Source: an uncultured Bacteroidales bacterium (GTDB lineage: Bacteria; Bacteroidota; Bacteroidia; Bacteroidales; Bacteroidaceae). From it: a DNA stretch of 64,000 bases. The DNA lies in contig CADAGX010000009.1 of NCBI GenBank assembly GCA_902787575.1, forward strand, positions 26,240 through 90,239, read 5' to 3'. This document shows, piece by piece, positions 6,437 through 14,960 of this stretch. The notes below the pieces were generated by a model, which saw only the letters and a program-made list of their open reading frames with translations, did no database searches and was not told the origin of the DNA. How positions within the stretch are numbered: the stretch's first letter is position 1; each line of letters starts with the position of its first letter. The position numbers and the translations under genes are program-made.

Positions 6437-8962
6437 TTATGCAGCGTCTGTGCGTTGTTTCTTCCTGCGCCACAGCGCTACGGCTATGGCGGCGAGGGTG
6501 AGCACGGCCAGCACGCAGAGGGCCACGTAGGCGATGGCCTCGGTGGTATGGACGGTCTGCGGGTCGAATGTAAGTACCAGCTGATGTGTGCCAGCCGGCA
6601 CGCGCACGGCGCGCAGCACGTAGTCTGTGCGGCCGATTTCTGTCGGCTGGCCGTCGAGCGTGGCTGTCCAGCTGGGATAGTATATCTCGCTCAGCACCAC
6701 GATGCCGCCCGTCTGCGACGTCACTTGGTACGTGAGGCGGTTGGCCTCGTAACCTGTGAGCACCACGCTGGCTGCGCTGTCGGGTGCGGTTTCCACCTGT
6801 CCGAGCACGGATTCGAAGCGCTTGTCGGCCACTGCGGTGTGACGCGGGTCGATGAGGTGCAGCGAGGCGATTTCGGTGTCGGCGTCGCCCACATACTGGA
6901 TGCGGTCTACAAACCAGCCGTTGCCGTAGGCGTGCGGGTTAGGCACGGGTGCGGTGCGGTCTTCGGCCACAGGGAGTATGATGTACTTGGTGTTGAGCAT
7001 ATTCAGCACGGGGAAGAGGCTGTCGCCGCGGACCGTTGAGAGGTCGCCCTTGGTTTCGACAATGGCATTGCGCACGCGCGACATTTCAGAAATAATGTGC
7101 TCGTCGATGAGTTCCTGGTATCGGCGGAGCTTTGCGGCGTGATAGCCGCCTACGCTCTTGTGGTAGTAAGAGGTGGTATTATCGTTGAAAGTGCTCACGC
7201 TGAGGTTCAGTACGCGGTAGTAGCGCGCGGTGTCGGAGAGAATTACCTCGTCGGTGGTCGTCTTGGGGAAGCTCTGCGCGTTGGTTTGCGGCTGCGAGAA
7301 CATGGCATCGTTGAGGTAGCGCTTGTTCACGCCCCACATGTCAATGAGGCAGAGGGCTGTGATAAGCAGCACTGCGGGCAGTTGTTTCAGTTTGGCGAAG
7401 CGTGCCAGCAGCAAAACGAGCGTTCCCAGTGCGATGATGACAACGCTGCGCAGTGCGTCCGACGTGAACATGGCGCGACGCATCTCGGCCATGTTGGCGA
7501 GAATGCCGCTTGCCATATCCTGTGGGATGTAGCCGGCCTGCACGTACTGCGCCATGTAGAGACGGTCCGACGAGCTGACATAATTGCCGAAGAACACGTC
7601 GGGCATCAGCCAGAAGAGCAGTGCCGCGCCGCCCGTCAGCCCGAGGCTGACCCAGAGTGCCTTGACTGGCGATTTCTCGGGCGCGTCGAACCATTGTTTC
7701 AGCGCCAGCATGGCCAGCAGCGGAATGGTGAATTCGGCAATGACGAGGATGCTGGAGACGGTGCGGAACTTGTCGTACATCGGCACATAGTCGAGAAAGA
7801 AATCGGTGAAGGGCATAAAGTTTTTGCCCCACGAGAGCAGCACGCTCAGCACCGTGGCAGCCAGCAGGCACCACTTCATAGGTCCGCGCACGATGCATAG
7901 TCCCAGCACAAAGAGCAGCATCACGAAGGCGCCCACATACACGGGGCCGCTGGTGCCCGGCTGCTCGCCGAAATACTGTGTGAAGGCGCGATAGACCGGC
8001 GTGTACGACGGATTGGCCTTCTCCATGGCTGTCTTGTTGCTGGCCAGCGGAACACTGGCGCCGCCCTTGGTATTTGGCACGAGCAACGTCCATGTCTCGC
8101 CGATGCCGTAGCTCCAGTGGGTGATATACGAGCGCTCCAGCCCGCTGCTTGTCTGGTCGGCCGGGTCTTTCGTCTTTTGCGTCAGCTCACTCTTGCCACG
8201 CATGCTCTCTTTCGAGTATTCCCACGTATGATAGAGGTTACTCAGATTGATGCACACGCCCAGCATTCCGCCAACTGCGAAAGCTGCCGTGCCGGCCATC
8301 CAACGACGCAGTTGGCGCGTGCGAATGGCGTCGATGAGCCACGCAAGGCACATCAGACCTATGACAAAGAGGAAGTAGTACGACATCTGCACGTGGTTCG
8401 AGAGCACTTGTAGCGCCGTGAAGAGTCCCGTGCATACGATGCCTGGCAGATATTTGCCTCGGTAGCACAGCACCAGACCCGCTATTGTGGGCGGGATGAA
8501 GCAGAGCGTCAACAATTTCCAGATGTGACCCGCTGCAATGATGATGAAATAGTAGCTCGAGAAAGCCCAAAGCACCGCACCCAAGGCGGCCATCCATGCG
8601 CGGAAGTCGAAGGCGCGCAGCAGAATGTAGAATCCCAGCAGCATCATGAAAACGTAGGATGCCACCTGCGGCAGGCCCAGCTGGTAGCACTTCTCGATGC
8701 GGCTCAGCGTGTCCGTGCTCGGGTAGGAGGGACTCATCTGGTAGGTCGGCATACCGCCGAAGAGCGTGTTCGTCCAGCGCGTGCGCTCGCCGTTGTGGGC
8801 TGCGCGGTACTGTTCCATCTCTATGCTGCTGCCGATTGCTGCCGTGTGGTCGTGCCCCGTGAGCACCAGCCCGTCGCGGATGGGCTGGAAGAAGTAGGCA
8901 ATGCTGACGGCAACAAAGAAAACGATGGCCGCCAGGTCGGGAATAAGACGTTTGTAGTTCAT
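6437..8962 (-). CDS. YfhO family integral membrane protein
   Basis: An 841-residue polytopic membrane protein. It opens with a transmembrane segment followed by GLVLTGHDH, alternates about a dozen hydrophobic helices with loops over the first 550 residues, has an extracytoplasmic domain (YYRVLNLSVSTFNDNTTSYYHKS region), and ends with a last transmembrane helix and a basic tail (WRRKKQR). The architecture and the C-terminal SEIYYPSWTATLDG segment match the YfhO family, GT-C-like proteins implicated in glycosylation of lipoteichoic acid or other envelope glycans. The start at 8962 (MNYKRL) precedes the first helix; further upstream would cross the rpsO terminator. Confidence 0.8.
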   Translation of the reverse strand: MNYKRLIPDLAAIVFFVAVSIAYFFQPIRDGLVLTGHDHTAAIGSSIEMEQYRAAHNGERTRWTNTLFGGMPTYQMSPSYPSTDTLSRIEKCYQLGLPQVASYVFMMLLGFYILLRAFDFRAWMAALGAVLWAFSSYYFIIIAAGHIWKLLTLCFIPPTIAGLVLCYRGKYLPGIVCTGLFTALQVLSNHVQMSYYFLFVIGLMCLAWLIDAIRTRQLRRWMAGTAAFAVGGMLGVCINLSNLYHTWEYSKESMRGKSELTQKTKDPADQTSSGLERSYITHWSYGIGETWTLLVPNTKGGASVPLASNKTAMEKANPSYTPVYRAFTQYFGEQPGTSGPVYVGAFVMLLFVLGLCIVRGPMKWCLLAATVLSVLLSWGKNFMPFTDFFLDYVPMYDKFRTVSSILVIAEFTIPLLAMLALKQWFDAPEKSPVKALWVSLGLTGGAALLFWLMPDVFFGNYVSSSDRLYMAQYVQAGYIPQDMASGILANMAEMRRAMFTSDALRSVVIIALGTLVLLLARFAKLKQLPAVLLITALCLIDMWGVNKRYLNDAMFSQPQTNAQSFPKTTTDEVILSDTARYYRVLNLSVSTFNDNTTSYYHKSVGGYHAAKLRRYQELIDEHIISEMSRVRNAIVETKGDLSTVRGDSLFPVLNMLNTKYIILPVAEDRTAPVPNPHAYGNGWFVDRIQYVGDADTEIASLHLIDPRHTAVADKRFESVLGQVETAPDSAASVVLTGYEANRLTYQVTSQTGGIVVLSEIYYPSWTATLDGQPTEIGRTDYVLRAVRVPAGTHQLVLTFDPQTVHTTEAIAYVALCVLAVLTLAAIAVALWRRKKQRTDAA

Positions 8963-9017
8963 AGTTTCGGAGTGGTGTGTGATAGAAATCTCGTTTCGGA
9001 GCCTGCTGTCTGCAAAC

Positions 9018-9048
9018 AAAGAAGCCGCAGACGGGCTGCGGCTTCTTT
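9018..9048 (-). terminator. rpsO terminator
   Basis: A 13-bp inverted repeat (AAAGAAGCCGCAG / CTGCGGCTTCTTT) with a 5-base loop, 27 bases downstream of the rpsO stop on the minus strand; the arm's own TTTG-rich end supplies a short U-tract. It separates rpsO from the YfhO-like gene. Confidence 0.75.
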
Positions 9049-9074
9049 CTTATCAGCAAGGGACTGCCGCGTTT

Positions 9075-9344
9075 TTACTTGCGCAGACCCAGAGCTTTCA
9101 CGATGGCACGATAGCGTTCGATGTCGCGCGTCTTCAGATACTTCAGAAGGCTACGACGCTTACCTACGAGGCCCGTCAGTGCACGCTCCGTGCTGTGGTC
9201 CTTGCGGTTCTGCTTCATGTGCTCGGTCAGGTGCTTGATGCGGTGCGTAAAGAGCGCAATCTGGCTCTCGGCGCTGCCCGTGTCTGTGGCACTCTGGCCG
9301 TACTGAGTGAAAATCTCTACTTTCTTGGCTGAATCCAAATACAT
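9075..9344 (-). CDS. rpsO: 30S ribosomal protein S15
   Basis: An 89-residue protein, the usual S15 length. Diagnostic segments are TGSAESQIALFTHRI (residues 22-36), LTEHMKQNRKDH (39-50, the conserved HxxxxxKDHHSRR-like region) and LTGLVGKRRSLLKYLK (56-71). S15 binds 16S rRNA early in 30S assembly. It is monocistronic here, with its own promoter and terminator. Confidence 0.97.
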   Translation of the reverse strand: MYLDSAKKVEIFTQYGQSATDTGSAESQIALFTHRIKHLTEHMKQNRKDHSTERALTGLVGKRRSLLKYLKTRDIERYRAIVKALGLRK

Positions 9345-9421
9345 AATTTTTTGTGTATTGAAGTGTAACTTGTTTGTCGTGCAGCCGCCTCTCTTTTGGG
9401 ACTGCCTCGCAAATGCGGGTG

Positions 9422-9452
9422 CAAAGATACGAAGATTTTTTGAATCCGCAAG
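9422..9452 (-). promoter_or_regulatory. rpsO: rpsO promoter
   Basis: Minus strand: CTTG (-33, near TTTG), a 19-base spacer and TATCTTTG (-7, perfect). It leaves a leader of about 70 bases, consistent with the autoregulated leaders known for rpsO in other bacteria, although no specific fold was derived here. Confidence 0.75.
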
Positions 9453-9534
9453 ATGTTTTCAGAGAAAAATGAGCCTTCTTCCTCTGGCAGGCGCGTTCAT
9501 GTTTGTGGAATTTGCCCTGCGATGGCTGCAACAA

Positions 9535-10035
9535 TCAGTCTGTCGTGGGAACAAAAGGCGGCGTCAGCAATTCAAGTGACGGGTCGTACGTGTCGGAGAA
9601 AAGAAGGTAGGTGTTTGCTGTTTCCGAAAGTTGAAGTTGTCCGTCGCGAAAGTCGAACGTCTTCGACTTGCCCAGTTTGTTCGCATATGTCCTGCTAAAA
9701 GGATCGGAGTCGCCCACCTTTGTTGCGATAAAATCATTGCCCCAAATGAGACTGTTTCCTATGATTCTAAAACTCACAGAGAAAGAATTTGCTCCGAATC
9801 TCCCTTCTGCTCTCCCTATTTGTTCTTTGAACGAAACAGTGTATCGCGGGTTGCCCACGCCATTTCCCACCTCCGTATATTTCCCATCTTCGGCGTATCC
9901 CGCCAGATACCACTTGTTCTTCTGCAACGCCGCTGCCTTTGCCGACGGATCTCCTTCATCGTCGCTGCACGAACTTAGGAATGGGATTGCCACGATGGCA
10001 ACTGCCATGATTGCAAAAAATAGGTTCTTTTTCAT
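9535..10035 (-). CDS. Small lipoprotein with META-like domain
   Basis: A 166-residue predicted lipoprotein: signal peptide MKKNLFFAIMAVAIVAIPFLSSC with Cys23 as the lipidation site and an acidic stretch (SDDEGD) after it, a common outer-membrane lipoprotein export feature in Bacteroidota. The rest (NKWYLAGYAEDGKY, then a beta-rich GRFGANSFSVSFRIIGNSLIWG) resembles the META/HslJ fold. That is a pattern match, not a firm assignment. Start at 10035 is set by the signal peptide and a good promoter 30 bases upstream. Function unknown. Confidence 0.7.
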   Translation of the reverse strand: MKKNLFFAIMAVAIVAIPFLSSCSDDEGDPSAKAAALQKNKWYLAGYAEDGKYTEVGNGVGNPRYTVSFKEQIGRAEGRFGANSFSVSFRIIGNSLIWGNDFIATKVGDSDPFSRTYANKLGKSKTFDFRDGQLQLSETANTYLLFSDTYDPSLELLTPPFVPTTD

Positions 10036-10064
10036 GCTTTTAGAAATTTGGGTGTAAATCTCTG

Positions 10065-10096
10065 CAAAAATACTGAAGTAAATTTTATTGTCCAAG
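10065..10096 (-). promoter_or_regulatory. Promoter of the META-like lipoprotein gene
   Basis: Minus strand: CTTG (-33), 20-base spacer, TATTTTTG (-7, perfect TAnnTTTG). It ends 30 bases upstream of the start at 10035. Confidence 0.65.
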
Positions 10097-10170
10097 TATC
10101 TTTCATAAAAATAATACATTCGTGGCATCTTTTTTTACTCGACAAGCGTGAACGCGAAGAACGAAAAGAC

Positions 10171-10257
10171 GGAATTTGACAAGCAAATTCCCTACATTGC
10201 AGTGTTCGCGTTTAGATCTTCGCGATTTTGCAGTAGGGAATTTGCTTGTCAAATTCC
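10171..10257. repeat. 87-bp palindromic intergenic element, copy 1
   Basis: Two 21-base hairpins in inverted orientation, at 10171-10191 and 10237-10257, separated by exactly 45 bases. Each hairpin has 8-nt arms GGAATTTG / CAAATTCC around a 5-nt loop (CTTGT or its complement). The spacer starts CTAC and ends GTAG, extending the outer symmetry. It lies between the 3' end of rhaD and the promoter of the META-like lipoprotein gene. The same layout recurs at 56036 and 62153. Confidence 0.9.
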
Positions 10258-10289
10258 GTTTGTGGCGTAGTGCATCGTGCTTCCGCTCG

Positions 10290-11111
10290 TCAGCAGGGGC
10301 GTTTGGTGGGCAGGTGGAAGACCTGCTGCACCTCGCGCATGGCCTCGGGCGTCATGCCGTCGGGCTCGGAACCCATGGAACGGGCGCACATATAGATGTT
10401 GGCGGCTTTGCAAAGCACGTCGGTCTGGTCGAAGGCGTCCATGATGTCGGTGCCGACGGCCACGGTGCCGTGTTTCTCCCACAGCACCACGTCGTGCTCC
10501 TTTATCTGTTCCAGTGTGGCGTCGGCCAGCTCTACGCTGCCGGGCAGTTTGTACGGCACGATGCCGATGCCCAGCGGTGCGAAGGCCAGCGTCTCGGGTA
10601 TCATGCTCCAGAGCACGCGCGTCATCTCGCCGGGGCGCAGAAAACGCTGTATGTGGCTCATGGCTACGAGCTCGATGGGATGGGTGTGGAGCGTGGCCTT
10701 GTAGGTGCTGCCCGTGCCAAGCAGGTAGTCTTGCAGTGCCAAGTGCGACGGCAGCTCGCTGGTGGGCATCACCGGCAGGTCGGCGATGATTTCGTACGAG
10801 GCGCAGTCGGGGCAGATGCGTATGACGGAGCCGTTCTGCATGGGTTGGCGTGCGAGGTCACGCATGCGCTTGCCGGTGCCTTTGACGTAGAAAAACTTGC
10901 CGCGCAGGTTGGGCAGTGTCTTGCCGATGGGCTGTGCCGGAGCCAGTGCGGGCAGGGCGGCCATTTCGGTGTCTGCGAACTCGGTAATGTTGACGGTGAT
11001 GTTGCCGCCGTTGCGCTCGGCCCATCCTTTTTGCCACAGATAGCCGGTCACTTCGGCCACTTGTTCTATCACCTCGCGCAGGGCGGGGCGTGAATCCAGA
11101 ATGCTGCTCAT
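10290..11111 (-). CDS. rhaD: Rhamnulose-1-phosphate aldolase
   Basis: A 273-residue class II aldolase that splits L-rhamnulose 1-phosphate into dihydroxyacetone phosphate and L-lactaldehyde. Key features are WAERNGGNITVNI near the N-terminus (substrate phosphate loop), the Zn ligands in LHTHPIEL (about residues 144-151) and the third histidine in LWEKHGTVAVG (about 214-224). Length matches RhaD. It is the last gene of the rha set, four bases after rhaT. The start at 11111 is preferred over an upstream in-frame ATG inside rhaT. Confidence 0.95.
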   Translation of the reverse strand: MSSILDSRPALREVIEQVAEVTGYLWQKGWAERNGGNITVNITEFADTEMAALPALAPAQPIGKTLPNLRGKFFYVKGTGKRMRDLARQPMQNGSVIRICPDCASYEIIADLPVMPTSELPSHLALQDYLLGTGSTYKATLHTHPIELVAMSHIQRFLRPGEMTRVLWSMIPETLAFAPLGIGIVPYKLPGSVELADATLEQIKEHDVVLWEKHGTVAVGTDIMDAFDQTDVLCKAANIYMCARSMGSEPDGMTPEAMREVQQVFHLPTKRPC

Positions 11112-11115
11112 ACGC

Positions 11116-12147
11116 TTACAGAAGTTGAGGCACGAAGGTGCTGAAGATGAGAATGATGATTCCACACACGAGCACTGCGATGGTCTTAGGCGAGCAGCCT
11201 TTCCACTCCTTCAGAATGATGCCCCACACGTTGGAGAACGTGACGTTGAGCGCCATGAGGATGCAGAACGACAGGGTGTCCATGGTGCCGCCGGCCTCGA
11301 AAAACGAGCGCCCGAGCGAGAGACCGAAGAATTGGCTGTACCAAAGTGCACCGGCCAGGCAGCAGAAAAGCAGGTTGTTGGCCCAGACGCTGGTCTTTCC
11401 GTAGTCTGCCCATGTGTGATTCTTCTGGTTCTGATAGAAGCAATAGCAGGCGTTGGTGAGGAAACCGCCCAGCGTAACGAGCAATGTGGCAGGCAGCGTG
11501 CGATACATGTCGGGTGTGGCGTCGAAGTGTATGCCTTTGCCGAACTCCAGACCCACGTTGAAGCAACCGCTCATAAAGCCGGCCAGCAGTGCGATGGCCA
11601 GTCCTTTCGGGAAGTTGAAGTCCTTCACCGCTGCTTTCTTCTCTTCGTCGGAGAGGGAAGCCGACTTCATGCTGCCGGCTACGCCTATGACGGCGATGCC
11701 GACGAGTGTCACAACGACGCCCATGATGACGGCGAAGGTGAGCGACTCGAGGGCGCCAAGTTCGGGGAAGAACATGTTAAGCAGCACGGGGCCCATGATG
11801 GTACCCAGAGCGGCGCAGGTGCCCAGTGCAATGGACTGTCCGAGCGCCACGCCGAGGTAGCGCATCGAGAGTCCGAACGTGAGTCCGCCCACGCCCCACA
11901 GCACGCCGAAGAAAATTGTCATCCAGAAGTTGAACGACGGTGCGGCAGCAAACAGGCCCAACAGGCTCTCTCCTGCCGGAACGGCCAGCAGTGCGCCCAG
12001 CAGCGGGAACAGCAGCCAGGCAAACACGCCTTGCACTATCCAGTAGCTCTCCCAGCTCCACTGCCGCACGCGGTTGATGGGAACGTAGCTGCTCGACTGG
12101 CAGAACGCGCCCACTGCAATTATCAGTAGTCCGATGATGATATTCAT
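11116..12147 (-). CDS. rhaT: L-rhamnose/proton symporter
   Basis: A 343-residue inner-membrane protein with about ten transmembrane helices, the size and topology of RhaT (drug/metabolite transporter superfamily). Recognisable segments include SSSYVPINRVRQWSWESYW near residue 18, FGVLWGVGGLTFGLSMRYLG near 79 and LSLGRSFFEAGGTMDTLSF near 277. It imports L-rhamnose with a proton. Located between rhaA and rhaD. Confidence 0.95.
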   Translation of the reverse strand: MNIIIGLLIIAVGAFCQSSSYVPINRVRQWSWESYWIVQGVFAWLLFPLLGALLAVPAGESLLGLFAAAPSFNFWMTIFFGVLWGVGGLTFGLSMRYLGVALGQSIALGTCAALGTIMGPVLLNMFFPELGALESLTFAVIMGVVVTLVGIAVIGVAGSMKSASLSDEEKKAAVKDFNFPKGLAIALLAGFMSGCFNVGLEFGKGIHFDATPDMYRTLPATLLVTLGGFLTNACYCFYQNQKNHTWADYGKTSVWANNLLFCCLAGALWYSQFFGLSLGRSFFEAGGTMDTLSFCILMALNVTFSNVWGIILKEWKGCSPKTIAVLVCGIIILIFSTFVPQLL

Positions 12148-12171
12148 AGTTGTGGACTTTTATTTGTTCGT

Positions 12172-13425
12172 TTATCGCTTGCTCTGTACGTTTTTCTCGT
12201 AGCTCTCAATCTCGGCAATGAAGTCGGCACCCACGGGCACGTCGTTGCGCAGGCAGAATTCGTCGTACACTGCGTTCCAGGGCAGCGCTTTGGCTTCCTC
12301 CAGCAGCGCGAGGCTCTGGAATCCCTTGCCTTCGAGTTCATATTTGCCGATTTGGGCCGTAGGCTCGAGCAGTGCGCGAGTCATGCACTTCTGTGCGGCG
12401 CGCGAACCGGTGACGTATGCGCCCACACGGTTGATGCTTCCGTCGAAGTAGTCGAGGCCGTAGTGTACGCGGTCCATCGCTTTGGCGCGCACAATCTCCT
12501 GGAAGAGTTCGAGCGTGGGGTCGTCCATCAGCGTCACGTGGTCTGAGTCCCAACGGACGGGACGGCTCACATGGAGCATCAGTTCGGGCACGAACTGCAG
12601 CACGGCGCTTACCTTGTCGGCCGGGCTCTCGGTGGGATGATAGTGCCCCGTGTCGATGGTCAGAATCTTGTTGTTCTTCGAGGCGTATGCCGTGTAGAAG
12701 TCGTGGCTGCCCACGGTGAAGCTCTCCAGTCCGATGCCGAACACCTTGCCTTCGATGCAGTCTTTCATCATCGGCTGCGGCTTGGCGAAGATTTCGTCGA
12801 GCGACTCCTTCAGCAACTGGCGGTAGAGATAGTGGTTCACGCTCTGGTCTTTGCAGCCGTCGTGCACCCAAAGGTTCATGATGCAGGCGTCGTTCTGAGC
12901 CTCGCCCATGGCGTTGGCGATGTCGCGGCAGCGCTTTGTATGTTCGATCCAGAAATCGCGGATTCCCTTGTCGGGATTCGAGAGCGAGAGGTTGCCGCTC
13001 TTCGGGTGCGAGAAGGACGTGCTGTTGAAGTCGAGCTTCGTATTGTTCTCCTTGCCCCAGTCAATCCAGCTCTGGAAGTACTCGACCGTCACTTCGTCGC
13101 GGTCCACCACTTTTCCCTTGAAGTCGCCGTAGATTTCGTGCAGGTTGAGTCGGTGCGTGCCGGGTATCAGACTTTTGGCCTTGAGTATGTCGGCGCGCAG
13201 TTCGTCTATGTTACGAGCCTTACCGGGGTAGTTGCCCGTGCTTTGTATGCCTCCCGAGAGAGCTCCGGCCTGCACTTCGAAGCCGGCCACGTCGTCGGCC
13301 TGCCAGCAGTGCATGGAGAGGTGGAAGTCCTGCAGTTGGGAGATAACTTTCTCTGTGTCGATGCCAAACTCGGCATAGCGCTCTTTGGCCACTTCGTAGG
13401 CCTTCTGAATTTGTTCGCTTTTCAT
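12172..13425 (-). CDS. rhaA: L-rhamnose isomerase
   Basis: A 417-residue metal-dependent aldose-ketose isomerase that converts L-rhamnose to L-rhamnulose. Length equals the RhaA family norm. Conserved segments include SMHCWQADDV (residues 37-46), the metal-site region NLWVHDGCKD, IDTGHYHPTE and the LMLHVSRPVRWDSDHV segment. It follows rhaB by 33 bases and precedes rhaT by 24. Confidence 0.97.
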   Translation of the reverse strand: MKSEQIQKAYEVAKERYAEFGIDTEKVISQLQDFHLSMHCWQADDVAGFEVQAGALSGGIQSTGNYPGKARNIDELRADILKAKSLIPGTHRLNLHEIYGDFKGKVVDRDEVTVEYFQSWIDWGKENNTKLDFNSTSFSHPKSGNLSLSNPDKGIRDFWIEHTKRCRDIANAMGEAQNDACIMNLWVHDGCKDQSVNHYLYRQLLKESLDEIFAKPQPMMKDCIEGKVFGIGLESFTVGSHDFYTAYASKNNKILTIDTGHYHPTESPADKVSAVLQFVPELMLHVSRPVRWDSDHVTLMDDPTLELFQEIVRAKAMDRVHYGLDYFDGSINRVGAYVTGSRAAQKCMTRALLEPTAQIGKYELEGKGFQSLALLEEAKALPWNAVYDEFCLRNDVPVGADFIAEIESYEKNVQSKR

Positions 13426-13458
13426 TTCCTTGAGTTTATTAGTTATTCAATCAGTTTG

Positions 13459-14928
13459 TTATTTGCTGAATTTCTGGAATCGTGCGTAGGCCTCGTCCCA
13501 CTCTGCGGTGTGATGAGGCTCGTAGCGCTTCATTTCTATGCTCTGAGCTATGATACGCCGCATGTCGAAGATGTCGTTCACCACGCCTGCTGCCTTGGCC
13601 TGCAGCATGATGTTGCCGATGGCTGTTCCCTCCACGGGGCCGGTGAGCACCGGCATGTCGATGCTGTCGGCTGCCATCTGCATGAGGTTGCGATTGTACG
13701 TGCCGCCGCCGATGACGTGCAGTTTCTCGATGGGGAAGGGTGCCAGTTCCTTCAGATAGCCCAGCACCTGGCGATAGCGCAACGCGAGGCTTTCGAAGAT
13801 GCAGCGTGCCGTCTGCTTGTATCCCTCGGGCACCGGCTGTCCTGTCTCCTGACAGAACGAGGCGATGGCCTGCACCATGCTCTCGGGGTTGGCGAAGCGT
13901 GGGTCGTCGGGGTTGATGAGCGAGCGGAAAGGTGCGGCCTCCATGGCCTCGCGGTTAATCTGGTTTACGTCGGCCGGCGCGTCGGTCCACTCCTGTCGGC
14001 AGCGCTCCAGCAGCCACATGCCGCAGATGTTCTTCAGGAAGCGTGTGGTGCCCTCGATGCCGCCCTCGTTGGTAAAGTTGTAGGCGTAGCTCTGAGAGTT
14101 GATGATGGCCTGGCGCGTCTCGATGCCCAGCAGGCTCCACGTGCCGCAACTCAGGTAGGCGTAGCGTTCATCCGAGGCAGGCACGGCGGCAACGGCGGCA
14201 CCCGTGTCGTGTCCGGCCACTGCCACCACTGGCACAGGTCCGAGTCCCGCCTGTCGCTGCACCTCGGGTGTGATGGTGCCCACCACGTCCGACGGATTCA
14301 CGTATGTGCCGAACTGTTCCTCGCGCAGATTCAGCGCCTGCAGCAGTTCGGGGTCGATGCGCTTCGTGCGCGGGTCGAGCAGTTGGCTGGTGCTCAGAAT
14401 TGTGTACTCGCAGACGGCGCGGCCCGTGAGCATGTAGGTGAGTGCGTCGGGCACGAAAAGTATCTTGTCGGCTGCCGCCAGTGCCGAGTCGCCGTGACGG
14501 CGCATGGCTGCGAGCTGGAAGAGCGAGTTGAAGTTCATGAACTGGATGCCCGTCTTCTCGTAGACGCGCTCCTTCGGCACGAGGCGGAAGAATTCCTCCA
14601 TGGCACCTTCGGTGTGCGGGTCGCGATAGCAGAGCGGGTTGCGCAGGATGGCTCCGTCGGCGCCTACGCAGACGAAGTCCACGCCCCACGTGTCGATGCC
14701 GATGCTCGTCAGGCGGATGCCTTCGTCGGCCACCGCCCGGAGTCCGCGCAGCACTTCGTGGTAGAGCGCAAAGATGTCCCAGTAGAAATGACCTCCCGTC
14801 TGTATGATATGATTTGGGAAGCGCGTCAGTTCGCGCTGTTGCAGTTTGCCGTCCTCGATGGTGCCCAGTATGGTGCGTCCGCTGGTGGCGCCCAGGTCTA
14901 CGGCAAAGAAATTCGGTGTCTCGTTCAT
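13459..14928 (-). CDS. rhaB: Rhamnulokinase
   Basis: A 489-residue FGGY-family sugar kinase that phosphorylates L-rhamnulose at O-1. The N-terminal FAVDLGATSGRTILG is the phosphate-1 loop, IGIDTWGVDF the substrate region, VAVAGHDTGAAVAAVP and YLSCGTWSLLG the phosphate-2 and hinge region, and LHVIGGGTYNRNLMQMAAD the adenosine motif. First rha gene in transcription order; its start is only 32 bases past the stop of the Sel1-repeat gene and I see no promoter in that gap, so it may rely on transcription from upstream. Confidence 0.95.
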   Translation of the reverse strand: MNETPNFFAVDLGATSGRTILGTIEDGKLQQRELTRFPNHIIQTGGHFYWDIFALYHEVLRGLRAVADEGIRLTSIGIDTWGVDFVCVGADGAILRNPLCYRDPHTEGAMEEFFRLVPKERVYEKTGIQFMNFNSLFQLAAMRRHGDSALAAADKILFVPDALTYMLTGRAVCEYTILSTSQLLDPRTKRIDPELLQALNLREEQFGTYVNPSDVVGTITPEVQRQAGLGPVPVVAVAGHDTGAAVAAVPASDERYAYLSCGTWSLLGIETRQAIINSQSYAYNFTNEGGIEGTTRFLKNICGMWLLERCRQEWTDAPADVNQINREAMEAAPFRSLINPDDPRFANPESMVQAIASFCQETGQPVPEGYKQTARCIFESLALRYRQVLGYLKELAPFPIEKLHVIGGGTYNRNLMQMAADSIDMPVLTGPVEGTAIGNIMLQAKAAGVVNDIFDMRRIIAQSIEMKRYEPHHTAEWDEAYARFQKFSK

Positions 14929-14960
14929 CGTTTTCAAGTTCTTATGCTGTTTAAATATTC

